Assembly: GCA_020249775.1 (NCBI GenBank)
Contig: JADCFA010000006.1
Coordinates: 1 to 38,010 of the forward strand
Length of the DNA: 38,010 bases
From: Roseomonas sp.
Lineage (GTDB): Bacteria > Pseudomonadota > Alphaproteobacteria > Acetobacterales > Acetobacteraceae
Direction of reading: 5' to 3'
Shown here: positions 6,933-14,489 of the stretch, piece after piece
How positions within the stretch are numbered: position 1 is the first letter of the stretch
Layout of the letters: each line of letters opens with the position of its first letter
Made by a program: the position numbers and the translations under genes
The notes under the pieces: model-generated
Seen by the model: the letters and a program-made list of their open reading frames with translations, nothing else
The model's database searches: none
What the model was told of the DNA's origin: nothing

Positions 6933-8372
6933 ATGGCCGAGCGGATCCAACTCCGCGCGATTGCATCGCTGCGCCCGCATGCCGGCAATGCGCGCGTGCA
7001 TGACGCGGCGCAGCTCGCGCAGATCATGGCCAGCATGCAGGCCTTCGGCTTCACCAATCCGCTCCTGGTGGATGAAGACGGCGTGCTGATCGCAGGCCAC
7101 GGCCGCTTGGCAGCGGCTGAAGCGCTCGGCATCGCCAAGGTGCCGGTGATTGTGCTCAAGCACTTGGTGCCCGCGCAGAAGGAAGCGCTGCGGCTTGCTG
7201 ATAATCGCATCGCAGAAAACGCCACCTGGGACCAGGCGCTGCTGCGCGATGCGTTGGCCAGCGTCCAGGCGGCGGAAATTGACCTCGCGGCGCTTGGTTT
7301 CTCGGCGGATGAACTTGCGGGCATCCTCGCGGCGGCTGGAGATGCCGTGTCCGACGGCGATGCGCCCGAGGCCCTGCCCGCGGACACCGCCGAGAACCCT
7401 GCCGCGCCGGCGATTGGCGAAGATGTTGACGATCCCGCCGATGCCGAGCCCGAGGCACCGCGCCAAGCAGTCTCGCGCCCCGGTGATCTTTGGCTGATGG
7501 GCGCGCATCGGCTGCTGTGCGGCGATAGCACCGACGCGGCGACGGTCGCGCGCGTGATGGAAAGCGATCGCGCGGCGATGCTGTTCACCTCGCCGCCCTA
7601 TGGCAACCAGAGGGCTTACACGACCGGCGGGGTATCGGATTGGGATGCACTCACGCAGGGCGTGTTTCAGCATCTGGACGCGGCGCTGCGGCCGGATGGC
7701 CAGGCGCTGGTCAATCTTGGCCTCATCCATCGCGAGAATGAATGGCAGCCGTATTGGGAAGCCTGGCTGGAATGGATGCGCGCGCACGGCTGGCGTCGCT
7801 TTGGGCTCTATACCTGGGACCAGGGACCAGGCTTGCCGGGCGACTGGAACGGGCGTTTGGCGCCGGCCTTCGAGCTTGTGTTTCACTTCAACCGCACGGC
7901 GCGGCAGGCCAACAAGATCATCCCCTGCAAATGGGCTGGCACGCCGAATAAGGGCAGTGGGCTCCGCGCCGCCGATGGCGAGGTGAAGTCCTACACGCAT
8001 ATCGGCCAGCCGGTGCAGGACATGCGCATTCCTGACGCGGTGCTGCGCATCACGCGCCACAAGGGGCGCGGGATCGAGACTGAACATCCGGCGGTGTTTC
8101 CGGTGGCGCTACCGGACTTTCTGATGCGCGCCTACACGGAGGCTGGCGAGGTGGTGTTTGAGCCCTTTGCCGGTAGCGGTACGACCCTGATTGCCGGGGA
8201 ACGCACGGGCCGCGTTGTACGCGGCATTGAATTGGCGCCGGCCTATGTGGATCTGGCGATTGCGCGTTGGCGGATGCTCTATCCGGATCAACCGGTGACG
8301 CTGGCGGGCGATGGGCGCGATTACGATGCGGTAGCAGCAGCGCGCGAAGGGGCAATTTCCGATGCAGCCTGA
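6933..8372 (+). CDS. ParB-like domain fused to a DNA methyltransferase, cytosine-N4 type motif
   Basis: This 479-residue fusion has an N-terminal ParB/Srx-type domain (about 5-110; LLVDEDGVLIAGHGRLAAAE, then LRLADNRIAE) and an Ala/Pro/Asp-rich linker. A methyltransferase follows: motif IV is T219-S-P-P-Y223 and motif I is F412-A-G-S-G416. Motif IV before motif I is the beta-class order. SPPY rather than DPPY favours cytosine-N4 methylation, though sequence alone cannot prove base choice. Such phage enzymes usually act without a partner nuclease and protect element DNA; none is seen here. The ATG at 6933 has only a weak ribosome site. Its last codons (8362-8372) are part of a 19-bp repeat. Confidence 0.85.
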   Translation: MAERIQLRAIASLRPHAGNARVHDAAQLAQIMASMQAFGFTNPLLVDEDGVLIAGHGRLAAAEALGIAKVPVIVLKHLVPAQKEALRLADNRIAENATWDQALLRDALASVQAAEIDLAALGFSADELAGILAAAGDAVSDGDAPEALPADTAENPAAPAIGEDVDDPADAEPEAPRQAVSRPGDLWLMGAHRLLCGDSTDAATVARVMESDRAAMLFTSPPYGNQRAYTTGGVSDWDALTQGVFQHLDAALRPDGQALVNLGLIHRENEWQPYWEAWLEWMRAHGWRRFGLYTWDQGPGLPGDWNGRLAPAFELVFHFNRTARQANKIIPCKWAGTPNKGSGLRAADGEVKSYTHIGQPVQDMRIPDAVLRITRHKGRGIETEHPAVFPVALPDFLMRAYTEAGEVVFEPFAGSGTTLIAGERTGRVVRGIELAPAYVDLAIARWRMLYPDQPVTLAGDGRDYDAVAAAREGAISDAA

Positions 8373-8380
8373 GCTTGCCG
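8362..8380 (+). repeat. 19-bp direct repeat, left copy (atgcagcctgagcttgccg)
   Basis: Identical to 9433-9451. It contains the stop of the first methyltransferase gene and an overlapping ATG with the same first codons (MQPELA) as the second methyltransferase gene. Confidence 0.9.
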
Positions 8381-8532
8381 CTCAAGTGGCGCCGCGCGGT
8401 TCTTGAATGGCGGGACCGCCGGACCATTTGATGAAGCATCGGTCCGGGCCCCTCTGGCGGTGCACAGCGCATCGCGATGTCGGACCTCCATCCGGCGCGT
8501 CATGCGCGCCGTGGCAGAGGAGGCGTTGCGCT

Positions 8533-8910
8533 ATGACTGAAAAATCCCCTTCGCGTGTGCCGCTGGTGCTGCGCGGCTTTGGTGCTGTGCTGCTGCTGGT
8601 GGGCGCGGCGGGCTATTTGCTGCCGGCACCGCCGGTGCACTGGACGGCGCTGATTCCGGCTGGGCTGGGCGTACTCGCGCTGCTGATATCGCTGGCCGGT
8701 CGATGGCCAGTGGTGGCGGCGGTCGGCGGCGCGCTAGTCGCCATGGTGGCGTTGGCGGGCGGCGGGTCTGCGCTTGTCCAGTTGCCCGCGCTGCTGGCCG
8801 GGGAGGCTGGCGCGGCGGTCGCTTCGCGCTCCGCCACTGCGGCTGCGGCGATCCTGGCGGTGGGCGGTCTGATATGGGCGCTGCGCGGCGGCCGGGGCGG
8901 GCAAGCATGA
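8533..8910 (+). CDS. Small multi-pass membrane protein, function unknown
   Basis: The 125-residue product starts at ATG 8533 after AGAGGAGG. Four hydrophobic stretches are evident: about 9-34 (LRGFGAVLLLVGAAGYLL), 38-57, 60-83 and 100-117, followed by the basic tail RGGRGGQA. That is an inner-membrane protein with short loops. Its size and its pairing with another short membrane-anchored gene resemble phage holin or spanin-like cassettes, but no lysis enzyme is nearby and no family is recognised. It overlaps the next gene as ATGA and lies inside the segment bracketed by 19-bp repeats. Confidence 0.65.
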   Translation: MTEKSPSRVPLVLRGFGAVLLLVGAAGYLLPAPPVHWTALIPAGLGVLALLISLAGRWPVVAAVGGALVAMVALAGGGSALVQLPALLAGEAGAAVASRSATAAAAILAVGGLIWALRGGRGGQA

Positions 8911-9209
8911 TCGGCAACCTTATCGCCTTCCTGGTCGCGACCTTTCTGGTAGAGCCGTTGCAATCGAAGCTGGTCGAACAGCTCGCGGGCGGGCGTGCGC
9001 CAGCAGCGGTGGTGCAACAGGTCGAGGCCTGCGCGACTGCGGCACTGCCAGCGTTGGTGAAACGCGCCGCCAACGAGCCCTGGTGGGCCATTACGACAGC
9101 GATTGGCGCCTGGGTTGGCACCACGTCACCGGTCGCGGTTCTGACTGATGCCGAACCCTCCTGCGCGCCGGCGCTGGCAGCCGCACGGCCGTTCCTCGCC
9201 GGGTCTTGA
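8907..9209 (+). CDS. Small membrane-anchored protein, function unknown
   Basis: This 100-residue protein is coupled to the preceding gene by ATGA at 8907-8910. The N-terminus MIGNLIAFLVATFLVEPLQS is a hydrophobic anchor. The middle is an amphipathic helix-like stretch (KLVEQLAGGRAPAAVVQQVE), and a second weakly hydrophobic patch is near 70-85 (WAITTAIGAWVGTTSPVAVL). No domain is recognised. With the preceding gene it forms a two-gene cassette separating the two ParB-methyltransferase genes. Confidence 0.6.
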   Translation: MIGNLIAFLVATFLVEPLQSKLVEQLAGGRAPAAVVQQVEACATAALPALVKRAANEPWWAITTAIGAWVGTTSPVAVLTDAEPSCAPALAAARPFLAGS

Positions 9210-9432
9210 ACCCGGCTTGGGAAACGGGCGCCAGTTTGAAACGTCAGGGCAAGCCAACAGCTCGGTCGTTCCGCTTGGACGCAGGTTCATGGTCGCTCTA
9301 GCCAATGAGCGTCCGCCGCCAGTCGCGCGCTGCAGACGGGTATAGGGGTCGCGGATAAAGCCGGCAGGGATATGCGGCACCGCACCCATCAATTCGCCAT
9401 TCGGAAAAAACTTTGAGTCGTGGAGGTTGCCA

Positions 9433-9451
9433 ATGCAGCCTGAGCTTGCCG
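9433..9451 (+). repeat. 19-bp direct repeat, right copy (atgcagcctgagcttgccg)
   Basis: Identical to 8362-8380; here it is the first 19 bases of the second ParB-methyltransferase gene. Confidence 0.9.
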
Positions 9452-10680
9452 TTGTCTCGCTGCCGGTCGCGGGGCTGGTGCCCTATGCTGAGAATGCGCG
9501 CACGCATTCGCCGGCGCAGGTGGCGCAGATTGCCGCCTCGATTGCTGAATTCGGCTTTGTGAACCCGGTGTTGGTGGATAGTGCCGGTGTTCTTGTGGCA
9601 GGCCATGGCCGCGTCATGGCGGCCAAGCGGCTCGGTATGGCGATTGTCCCGGCTATTCGGCTGGCGCATCTCACCGAACCCCAGGCGCGCGCACTGCGGC
9701 TTGCGGATAATCAGATCGCGCTGAATTCCGGTTGGGACGAGGCGCTGCTGGCGGCAGAAATCGCACGCATTCGCGATGAAGATACGGTTGATCTGGATGA
9801 GCTCGGCTTCTCCGGCATGGAATTGGATCGGCTGCTTGCAGTGGCGGATGCCAGCCTTGATGGTGAGGATGCTGACGAAGCCCCGCCACTGCCGGTCAAT
9901 CCTGTAACGCGCGAGGGTGATTTCTGGCGTTGTGGAGAACATCGGCTGCTCTGCGGTGATGCGACCAAGCTTGCTGATGTGCAGCGCGCGCTTGGAGCCG
10001 GCCACTTGGCGGACATGGCGTGGCAAGACCCACCCTATAATGTTGCTTACGAGGGGGGCACCGCCGCCAAGATGACGATCGCGAATGATGCGCTGGGCAA
10101 GGGGTTTCTGGATTTCCTGCGCCCGGCGCTGACAAACCTGCTCTCGGTCACCAAAGGCGCCTGCTATATTTGCATGTCATCCTCTGAATGGCCGACGCTG
10201 CATCGCGCCTGGCAGGAAGCGGGCGGCAAGTGGTCCAGCACCATCATCTGGGCCAAGAACACCTTTGCGCTTGGAGGCGCAGATTACCATCAGCAATTCG
10301 AGGCGATGCTCTATGGCTGGAAGGCCGGGGCGCAGCATTACTGGTGCGGCGCGCGCGACCAGGGGAATGTCTGGCATTTCGACAAGCCGGCGAGGAACGA
10401 TCTGCACCCGACAATGAAGCCAGTGGCACTGGTGGAACGCGCCATCCGCAACAGCAGCAAGCCGCGCGATACGGTGCTGGATTGCTTTGGCGGATCGGGG
10501 ACGACGATGATCGCGGCAGAGCGTACTGGGCGGCGCGCGGTGCTGCTGGAGATTGATCCCGCCTATTGCGATGTGATTGTGCAGCGCTGGCAGGAAGAAA
10601 CAGGGCAAGTGGCGGTGCTGGATGGCGAGGACCGCACTTTTGCCGATGTCACTGCAACACGCGCAACCAATAGATCATGA
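9433..10680 (+). CDS. ParB-like domain fused to an adenine-N6 type DNA methyltransferase
   Basis: This 415-residue fusion has the same plan as the upstream methyltransferase. The ParB-like domain covers about 1-105 (VLVDSAGVLVAGHGRVMAAK, LRLADNQIAL), followed by an acidic linker and a beta-class methyltransferase with D199-P-P-Y-N203 and F352-G-G-S-G356. DPPYN points to N6-adenine methylation. The segment HPTMKPVALVERAI before motif I is typical of this class. The start is ATG 9433, six bases after TGGAGG. The first 19 bases repeat the end of the upstream methyltransferase gene, so the two genes were probably once overlapping neighbours. No restriction nuclease is adjacent. Confidence 0.88.
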   Translation: MQPELAVVSLPVAGLVPYAENARTHSPAQVAQIAASIAEFGFVNPVLVDSAGVLVAGHGRVMAAKRLGMAIVPAIRLAHLTEPQARALRLADNQIALNSGWDEALLAAEIARIRDEDTVDLDELGFSGMELDRLLAVADASLDGEDADEAPPLPVNPVTREGDFWRCGEHRLLCGDATKLADVQRALGAGHLADMAWQDPPYNVAYEGGTAAKMTIANDALGKGFLDFLRPALTNLLSVTKGACYICMSSSEWPTLHRAWQEAGGKWSSTIIWAKNTFALGGADYHQQFEAMLYGWKAGAQHYWCGARDQGNVWHFDKPARNDLHPTMKPVALVERAIRNSSKPRDTVLDCFGGSGTTMIAAERTGRRAVLLEIDPAYCDVIVQRWQEETGQVAVLDGEDRTFADVTATRATNRS

Positions 10681-10702
10681 TTGAAACTCCCCAATCATAG
10701 CA

Positions 10703-10802
10703 ATAAACTAACGCTCATTCTTGCTTGGCTCGCCCCCCGCTACAGCGCGAATGGTCCCTCAGGCACAGGGAAACACCCCAGCGCCACAGCAAGGAGACCA
10801 AG
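10703..10802 (+). promoter_or_regulatory. Conserved leader element, copy 1
   Basis: The core reads GCTTGGCTC, then a C-rich spacer, then ACAGCGCGAATGGTC. It matches copy 2 upstream of the next gene over most of 100 bp, including the AAGGAGAC-type ribosome site. It sits directly ahead of the DUF6900 gene. Confidence 0.6.
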
Positions 10803-11000
10803 ATGAACGACACCCCTTCAACCGAACAGCTTTTCCTCGAAATCGCCAAGCGGCACATGCCCTCGGTTGAAACGCTGGAAACCAGAAACCGCGACGCGCT
10901 CGACTTTCACGATGTCGCGGTTTGGTCCATCCGCAACTCCCTCGCGGAAGCCTACGCCGCCGGCCAAGCCGCCGCCAAGCGCAGCAAAAAGCGCCGCTAG
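10803..11000 (+). CDS. DUF6900-type small protein
   Basis: The product is 65 residues. The core VETLETRNRDALDFHDVAVW followed by SIRNSLAEAYAAG matches the DUF6900 pattern, seen in plasmid- and phage-related DNA of alphaproteobacteria. The C-terminus is strongly basic (AAAKRSKKRR), which suggests nucleic-acid contact. ATG 10803 follows AAGGAGAC. It is preceded by a repeated leader element shared with the next gene, so the two may be co-controlled although separate transcription units are possible. Function unknown. Confidence 0.75.
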   Translation: MNDTPSTEQLFLEIAKRHMPSVETLETRNRDALDFHDVAVWSIRNSLAEAYAAGQAAAKRSKKRR

Positions 11001-11071
11001 ACACGCCAATGAAGGGCCAGATGGCAGCAGCCTCTGGCCCTCACATCATGATCAATTCGCCCGAAACAATG

Positions 11072-11172
11072 CAATGAAATAACGCTCTATTTCGCTTGGC
11101 TCAGCCCCCATCACAGCGCGAATGGTCTGTCACGCGCAGGGGATTTCCCCCGCCGATGACGGAGACAAACAG
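11072..11172 (+). promoter_or_regulatory. Conserved leader element, copy 2
   Basis: It shares with copy 1 the sequences AACGCTC, GCTTGGCTC and ACAGCGCGAATGGTC at matching spacing, and adds GTCACGCGCAGGGG and a GGGGATTTCCCC palindrome. It ends in a GGAGAC ribosome site ahead of ATG 11173. Confidence 0.6.
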
Positions 11173-11529
11173 ATGAACACGATCCTTCCCACCGAAAACC
11201 AAGACTGGGGTTTCTGGGGCACGATGCGCGAACACGCAGCGCCCGCCTGGCCGATTGCCTTCACCGCGATCCACAACGCGACCAGCACGGATCCCGCCTC
11301 GGTCCGCGCCTTCCTCGACAGCCGCTACGGACGCCATTTCGCGGATGGGGTGAACAGCCAGATGCATTACGGCGCGAGCCTCGCGGATGCCATCGCGAAA
11401 ACCACCGCGGAATGGATGGGCTGGCGCATCACGCAGCGGACCAGCCGCGAAACGGGCATCCCCGCCGGCCTGCCCTACCTGACGGGCTTCGTGATCAACG
11501 AGGGCATCGCCGCCGAAGCGCAGGACTGA
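11173..11529 (+). CDS. Conserved-type hypothetical protein of mobile elements
   Basis: A 118-residue soluble protein without signal peptide. Notable segments are NQDWGFWGTMREHAAPAWPI, SRYGRHFADGV and TAEWMGWRITQRTSRETGIP. Tryptophan and aromatic content is high. ATG 11173 follows GGAGACAAACAG. The surroundings (DUF6900 before, DUF3489 after, shared leader element) are those of an integrated plasmid or phage accessory block. No function can be assigned from the sequence. Confidence 0.65.
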   Translation: MNTILPTENQDWGFWGTMREHAAPAWPIAFTAIHNATSTDPASVRAFLDSRYGRHFADGVNSQMHYGASLADAIAKTTAEWMGWRITQRTSRETGIPAGLPYLTGFVINEGIAAEAQD

Positions 11530-11636
11530 AGCGACGCCCGCCGCAAGGCGGCGCCGCACTGCCCCGCAGGGTCCGCCCGCGGGGCTCCCGGCAGTAGGGG
11601 GCCGATGGTCGGCACCCACAACCGGAGACCGAGACG

Positions 11637-12404
11637 ATGAAGCTTTCAGATACGCAGCGGATTGTATTGAGCCATGGCGCGCAGCACCCGCAATTGCTGG
11701 CGATTGCGCCGAAGCATTTGCCAGTCGCTGCCTGCCGCGCGGTGGTGAACAGCCTGATCAAGAGCCGCTTGCTGATTGAGGTGGCTGCGCCGCGCGATCA
11801 ATTGGCGATGGTGTGGCGCAAGGATGGGGATGGCACGCCGATCCTGATCCAAGTGACGGATGAAGGGCTGCGCGCGATTGGCATTGACCCGAATGAGGGG
11901 CGCGCGGCGCGCGAAACGGCGCCGCAGGGCGGGGAGGACAAAGCACCGCAGCAGGACGACGCGGAGGCAGAACAACCCGCCCAGGCCACGCCCGAGGCGC
12001 CCAACATGGGCAGCGTGAACCTGCGCGAAGCTGCTGAGCGCTTGCTCGCAGCCTGGGAAGCGACGCCACAGAAGAACGCCAACGACGACCCTGTCGCCCA
12101 AGCCATGGCAATGCTGCGCAGCGCGCTGACACGGCGCGGCACACGCGCCACGGGCGCGCCACGCAAGCCGCGCGAGGGCACCAAGCAGGAAGTGGTGCTG
12201 GCGATGCTCCGTCGCCCTGAGGGCGCGACGGTGGCGCAAATCGCCGAGGCCACCGGCTGGGCGCAGCATACGGTGCGCGGGTTCTTTGCCGGGCTGAAAA
12301 AGCGCCAGGGCATCACGGTGGAGATTGCGGAGCGCATTCGCCAAGTCGGCCCGAACAAGCAGGGCGCCAAGGGGTCCTACACCGTCTATCGCGTAGCTGA
12401 ATGA
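11637..12404 (+). CDS. DUF3489 protein, HTH-like
   Basis: The product is 255 residues. The N-terminal part (LSDTQRIVLSHGAQHPQLLA, then RAVVNSLIKSRLL) resembles a winged-helix start. A long Glu/Gln/Ala linker covers about 95-150. The C-terminal 75 residues are a DUF3489 domain: GTKQEVVLAMLRRPEGATVA, then IAEATGWAQHTVRGFFAGLK. This domain reads as a small HTH and is found in phage- and plasmid-borne genes, probably as a regulator. ATG 11637 follows CCGGAGACCGAG. A GC-rich leader at 11535-11600 can fold. A strong hairpin follows the gene at 12442. Confidence 0.8.
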   Translation: MKLSDTQRIVLSHGAQHPQLLAIAPKHLPVAACRAVVNSLIKSRLLIEVAAPRDQLAMVWRKDGDGTPILIQVTDEGLRAIGIDPNEGRAARETAPQGGEDKAPQQDDAEAEQPAQATPEAPNMGSVNLREAAERLLAAWEATPQKNANDDPVAQAMAMLRSALTRRGTRATGAPRKPREGTKQEVVLAMLRRPEGATVAQIAEATGWAQHTVRGFFAGLKKRQGITVEIAERIRQVGPNKQGAKGSYTVYRVAE

Positions 12405-12441
12405 AGCTGCGCAGCGACAGCGGCATGAATGATTGCCAAGC

Positions 12442-12464
12442 CCAGGGATCATCGCGATCCCTGG
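12442..12464 (+). terminator. Hairpin after the DUF3489 gene
   Basis: CCAGGGATC and GATCCCTGG pair perfectly over 9 bp around the loop ATCGC, 38 bp after the stop codon; CGCTTTATT follows. The short T run makes it a probable intrinsic terminator, not a certain one. Confidence 0.6.
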
Positions 12465-12540
12465 CGCTTTATTGCCTTGGCTCGCGCGAAACACAGCGCG
12501 AAGCGTCCGTCACGCTCTGCCGCATTGCGCAGGCCTGCCT
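12464..12540 (+). promoter_or_regulatory. Conserved leader element, copy 3 (orphan)
   Basis: The core GCGCTTTATTGCCTTGGCTC, then ACACAGCGCGAA and CGTCACGC, matches copies 1 and 2. No convincing + strand gene follows; instead two small genes converge from the other strand. Confidence 0.5.
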
Positions 12541-12589
12541 CCCATGGGCGCGGTGTGGGTGATACTGGCTGACGCCTTGGACCTGCGGG

Positions 12590-12781
12590 TCAGTCATCTT
12601 CTGCCGCCGCCGGGTCGTGGGGGCGGCAATCCAGGACAAGCAGCGATTGATCGTGCCTGAGTCCCGCACGCAGCCAAGCCTCGGCTGCCGTGCAGGAAGG
12701 GTGGATCATGCGCCCCTCTTCGCAGAAGGGATCGCTGGGGCCACACCAAAAGAAGAACACGATGAAGAGTGCGGGGTTCAT
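12590..12781 (-). CDS. Small hydrophobic-start protein, function unknown
   Basis: A 63-residue product starting MNPALFIVFFFWCGPSDPFC, then EEGRMIHPSCTAAEAWL. The first ~13 residues are a short membrane or export segment; three cysteines follow in the mature part (C13, C20 and C30 region). Its ATG overlaps the stop of the upstream reverse-strand gene as ATGA (12778-12781), which supports both as real genes. No family is recognised. It resembles short accessory proteins of phage-like alphaproteobacterial DNA. Confidence 0.5.
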   Translation of the reverse strand: MNPALFIVFFFWCGPSDPFCEEGRMIHPSCTAAEAWLRAGLRHDQSLLVLDCRPHDPAAAEDD

Positions 12782-12981
12782 GCGTAGCCCCCTTGAAGCG
12801 CGGGTGCATCATTCGCCCGGACAGCGCGGCCCAGCATACGAAGACGCCGTGCAAGGGCCGACCCCCACAAAACCGCAGAGGTCAGCCAAAACAGAGTGGC
12901 AGCGGCCGTGCGGGCCAAAACGACCACCAAAAACAGATGCACCCACAGAACGGAGAATAGTTCCACCGACTGAAAACTCAT
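12778..12981 (-). CDS. Small single-pass membrane protein, function unknown
   Basis: The product is 67 residues with one long hydrophobic stretch (LFSVLWVHLFLVVVLARTAA, about 8-42) and a basic C-terminal end (ARRLRMLGRAVRAND). The start at 12981 is chosen because AGGAG lies nine bases upstream; longer in-frame starts lack this. It is translationally coupled by ATGA to the 63-residue gene downstream. No function can be named. Confidence 0.5.
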   Translation of the reverse strand: MSFQSVELFSVLWVHLFLVVVLARTAAATLFWLTSAVLWGSALARRLRMLGRAVRANDAPALQGGYA

Positions 12982-13200
12982 TGCTGTATTCTCCTGCATC
13001 GGATCAGATCGAAACAACCCGATGCAGGTTTCAGCACGCCCAATAGTGATTCTTCTGTGGCGTTTGGCACATCTAAAAGGAATATCGCCCGCCGGGTTGT
13101 TCCGGCCCGCCAGCCTGGAGTATGTCCGATCTACGCCCCTACGCAGGAGCCATTCCCTAAATTATTGATGAAACGTATTTGATTGATCTGCCAAAGGACA
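12982..13200. other. Intergenic, upstream of the small reverse-strand genes
   Basis: This stretch probably holds the promoter of the 12590-12981 gene pair. AT-rich sequence lies near 13155-13200. No gene is supported. Confidence 0.4.
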
Positions 13201-13375
13201 CTAAATGGCTCGAATTCGCCGAAGAGCCCGTCCGGGAACATTTCGATATGCAGCTTTTTTCAGGATGTCGCGCTCCGCCCGGAGTCGGACGAGTTTTTTC
13301 TTTAAGGCTGGAATTTGGGCCAGATCGGCCCGCAGCTGTCCGTTTCCGGGAAAGACGTCAGTAGCTCACTTTTAC
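13201..13375 (-). pseudogene. Relic of an IS3-family transposase OrfA
   Basis: The reverse strand encodes GQLRADLAQIPALKKKLVRL then RAERDILKKAA before an early stop at 13201-13203. This is the leucine-zipper end typical of IS3-family OrfA proteins (LKKELARLxxERDILKKAA). The N-terminal HTH, the OrfB integrase part and both terminal repeats are missing or unrecognisable. It marks past IS activity at the border between the phage-like block and the rest of the window. Confidence 0.5.
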
Positions 13376-13523
13376 CGTCTCATTAACCATCTTTTCGATG
13401 TCCTTCGGTGCCTCCGCTGTGGCGTCTCCTTTGTCATTTGCTCGTCACGCAATGACGCAAATCTCAGATCGTGCACCGACAGAAAAATCTCATCCGCCAC
13501 GTAGCCCCCCAATGTAGGCCGCC
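13376..13523. other. Intergenic remnant sequence
   Basis: No gene supported. It may hold further degraded IS sequence upstream of the OrfA relic and the 3' flank of the Bug gene. Confidence 0.35.
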
Positions 13524-14489
13524 TCAGTCGATCTTGACGCCCGCCTGACGGATGATGGGCCCCCAGCGGGCATATTCCTCCCCAGCGAACCGATCGGTCG
13601 TTGTCGCATCCATCCAGATCGTCTCACTGCCAAGCGTTCGTAGTCTGCTCAGCACTTGTTGAGCTTCAAGCGCGAGGCGCGATGCCTCCGACATCGACTG
13701 GATAATCGGCGCAGGGGTGCCACGTGGGGCAAAAAGACCCATCCAGGAGCGTACAGCGTAGTCCAATACGCCGCCCTCGCTCACTGTCGGCAAATCAGGC
13801 CGTAAAGCCACTCGCTCAGCCGTGCAAACGGCGATGATTCGTACTCGCCCCGCGTCGGCTGACGGAATCACTGTCGGCAGGTTCATGAAACCCAGCTGGA
13901 TCGTCCCGGCGAGGAGATCCGCCAGCACCGGGCCGCCACCACGATAAGGCACATGCGTCATGTCCAGCCCGGTCCGTAAGCGGAACAACTCGCCTGCCAG
14001 ATGATTTGACGTGCCAACACCTGAGGATCCGAAGCTGATGCCGCCACTCACGGTCCGGATATAGGCGATCAACTCCTGCACATTGTGCACCGGAAGCGAA
14101 GGGTGGACGGCGATAACGTTTGGGACATCGACCCACATGGCCATGCCGTGAAACACCTCACGCACATCATAGTTTACTTCGCCTGAAATCGGCGGATGAA
14201 ACACATGGTTGGAAGCCGAAGATGCCAAGAGCGTGTGACCATCTGGCCGTGCCCGCATCGCCAGGCCCATGCCAATTGAGCCTCCGCCGCCAGGGCGATT
14301 TTCCACGATGAAGGGTTGGCCGAAGCGCGCTTCGAACTGTCCAGCCATAAGGCGCGCAGTGATATCGTTCGAGCCAGCGGGCGCCCAAGGTACGATCATG
14401 GTGACCGGCCGGTTAGGCCATCTACCTTGGGAAGCAGCGGGCCGAGCAGTCAGGATGGCGGGCACGGCCAAAAGCGCACGACGATGCAT
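13524..14489 (-). CDS. TctC/Bug-family periplasmic solute-binding protein
   Basis: This 321-residue secreted protein belongs to the tripartite tricarboxylate transporter receptor (Bug) family, which binds carboxylates and other small organics. The signal peptide is about 1-21 (MHRRALLAVPAILTARPAAS). Mature family motifs are WPNRPVTMIVPWAPAGSNDI, ENRPGGGGSIG, a THVPYRGGGPVLADLLAGTI segment and RPDLPTVSEGG. The start at 14489 follows GGGAGAT; the open frame continues further upstream but lacks family features there. No TctA/TctB membrane genes are nearby, as is common for orphan Bug proteins. A second Bug gene lies at 30963-31934. Confidence 0.9.
   Translation of the reverse strand: MHRRALLAVPAILTARPAASQGRWPNRPVTMIVPWAPAGSNDITARLMAGQFEARFGQPFIVENRPGGGGSIGMGLAMRARPDGHTLLASSASNHVFHPPISGEVNYDVREVFHGMAMWVDVPNVIAVHPSLPVHNVQELIAYIRTVSGGISFGSSGVGTSNHLAGELFRLRTGLDMTHVPYRGGGPVLADLLAGTIQLGFMNLPTVIPSADAGRVRIIAVCTAERVALRPDLPTVSEGGVLDYAVRSWMGLFAPRGTPAPIIQSMSEASRLALEAQQVLSRLRTLGSETIWMDATTTDRFAGEEYARWGPIIRQAGVKID

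Noticed and set aside
9126..9392. Complete 88-residue reverse gene in the methyltransferase gap
   Set aside because: Its assumed start lies inside the protein-like stretch, the second half is Arg/Gly/Pro-rich, and it overlaps the end of a coupled forward gene; kept only as a possible fragment.
12433..12660. Forward 75-residue frame after leader copy 3
   Set aside because: No ribosome site or domain, begins within the terminator hairpin and overlaps the better-supported reverse gene.
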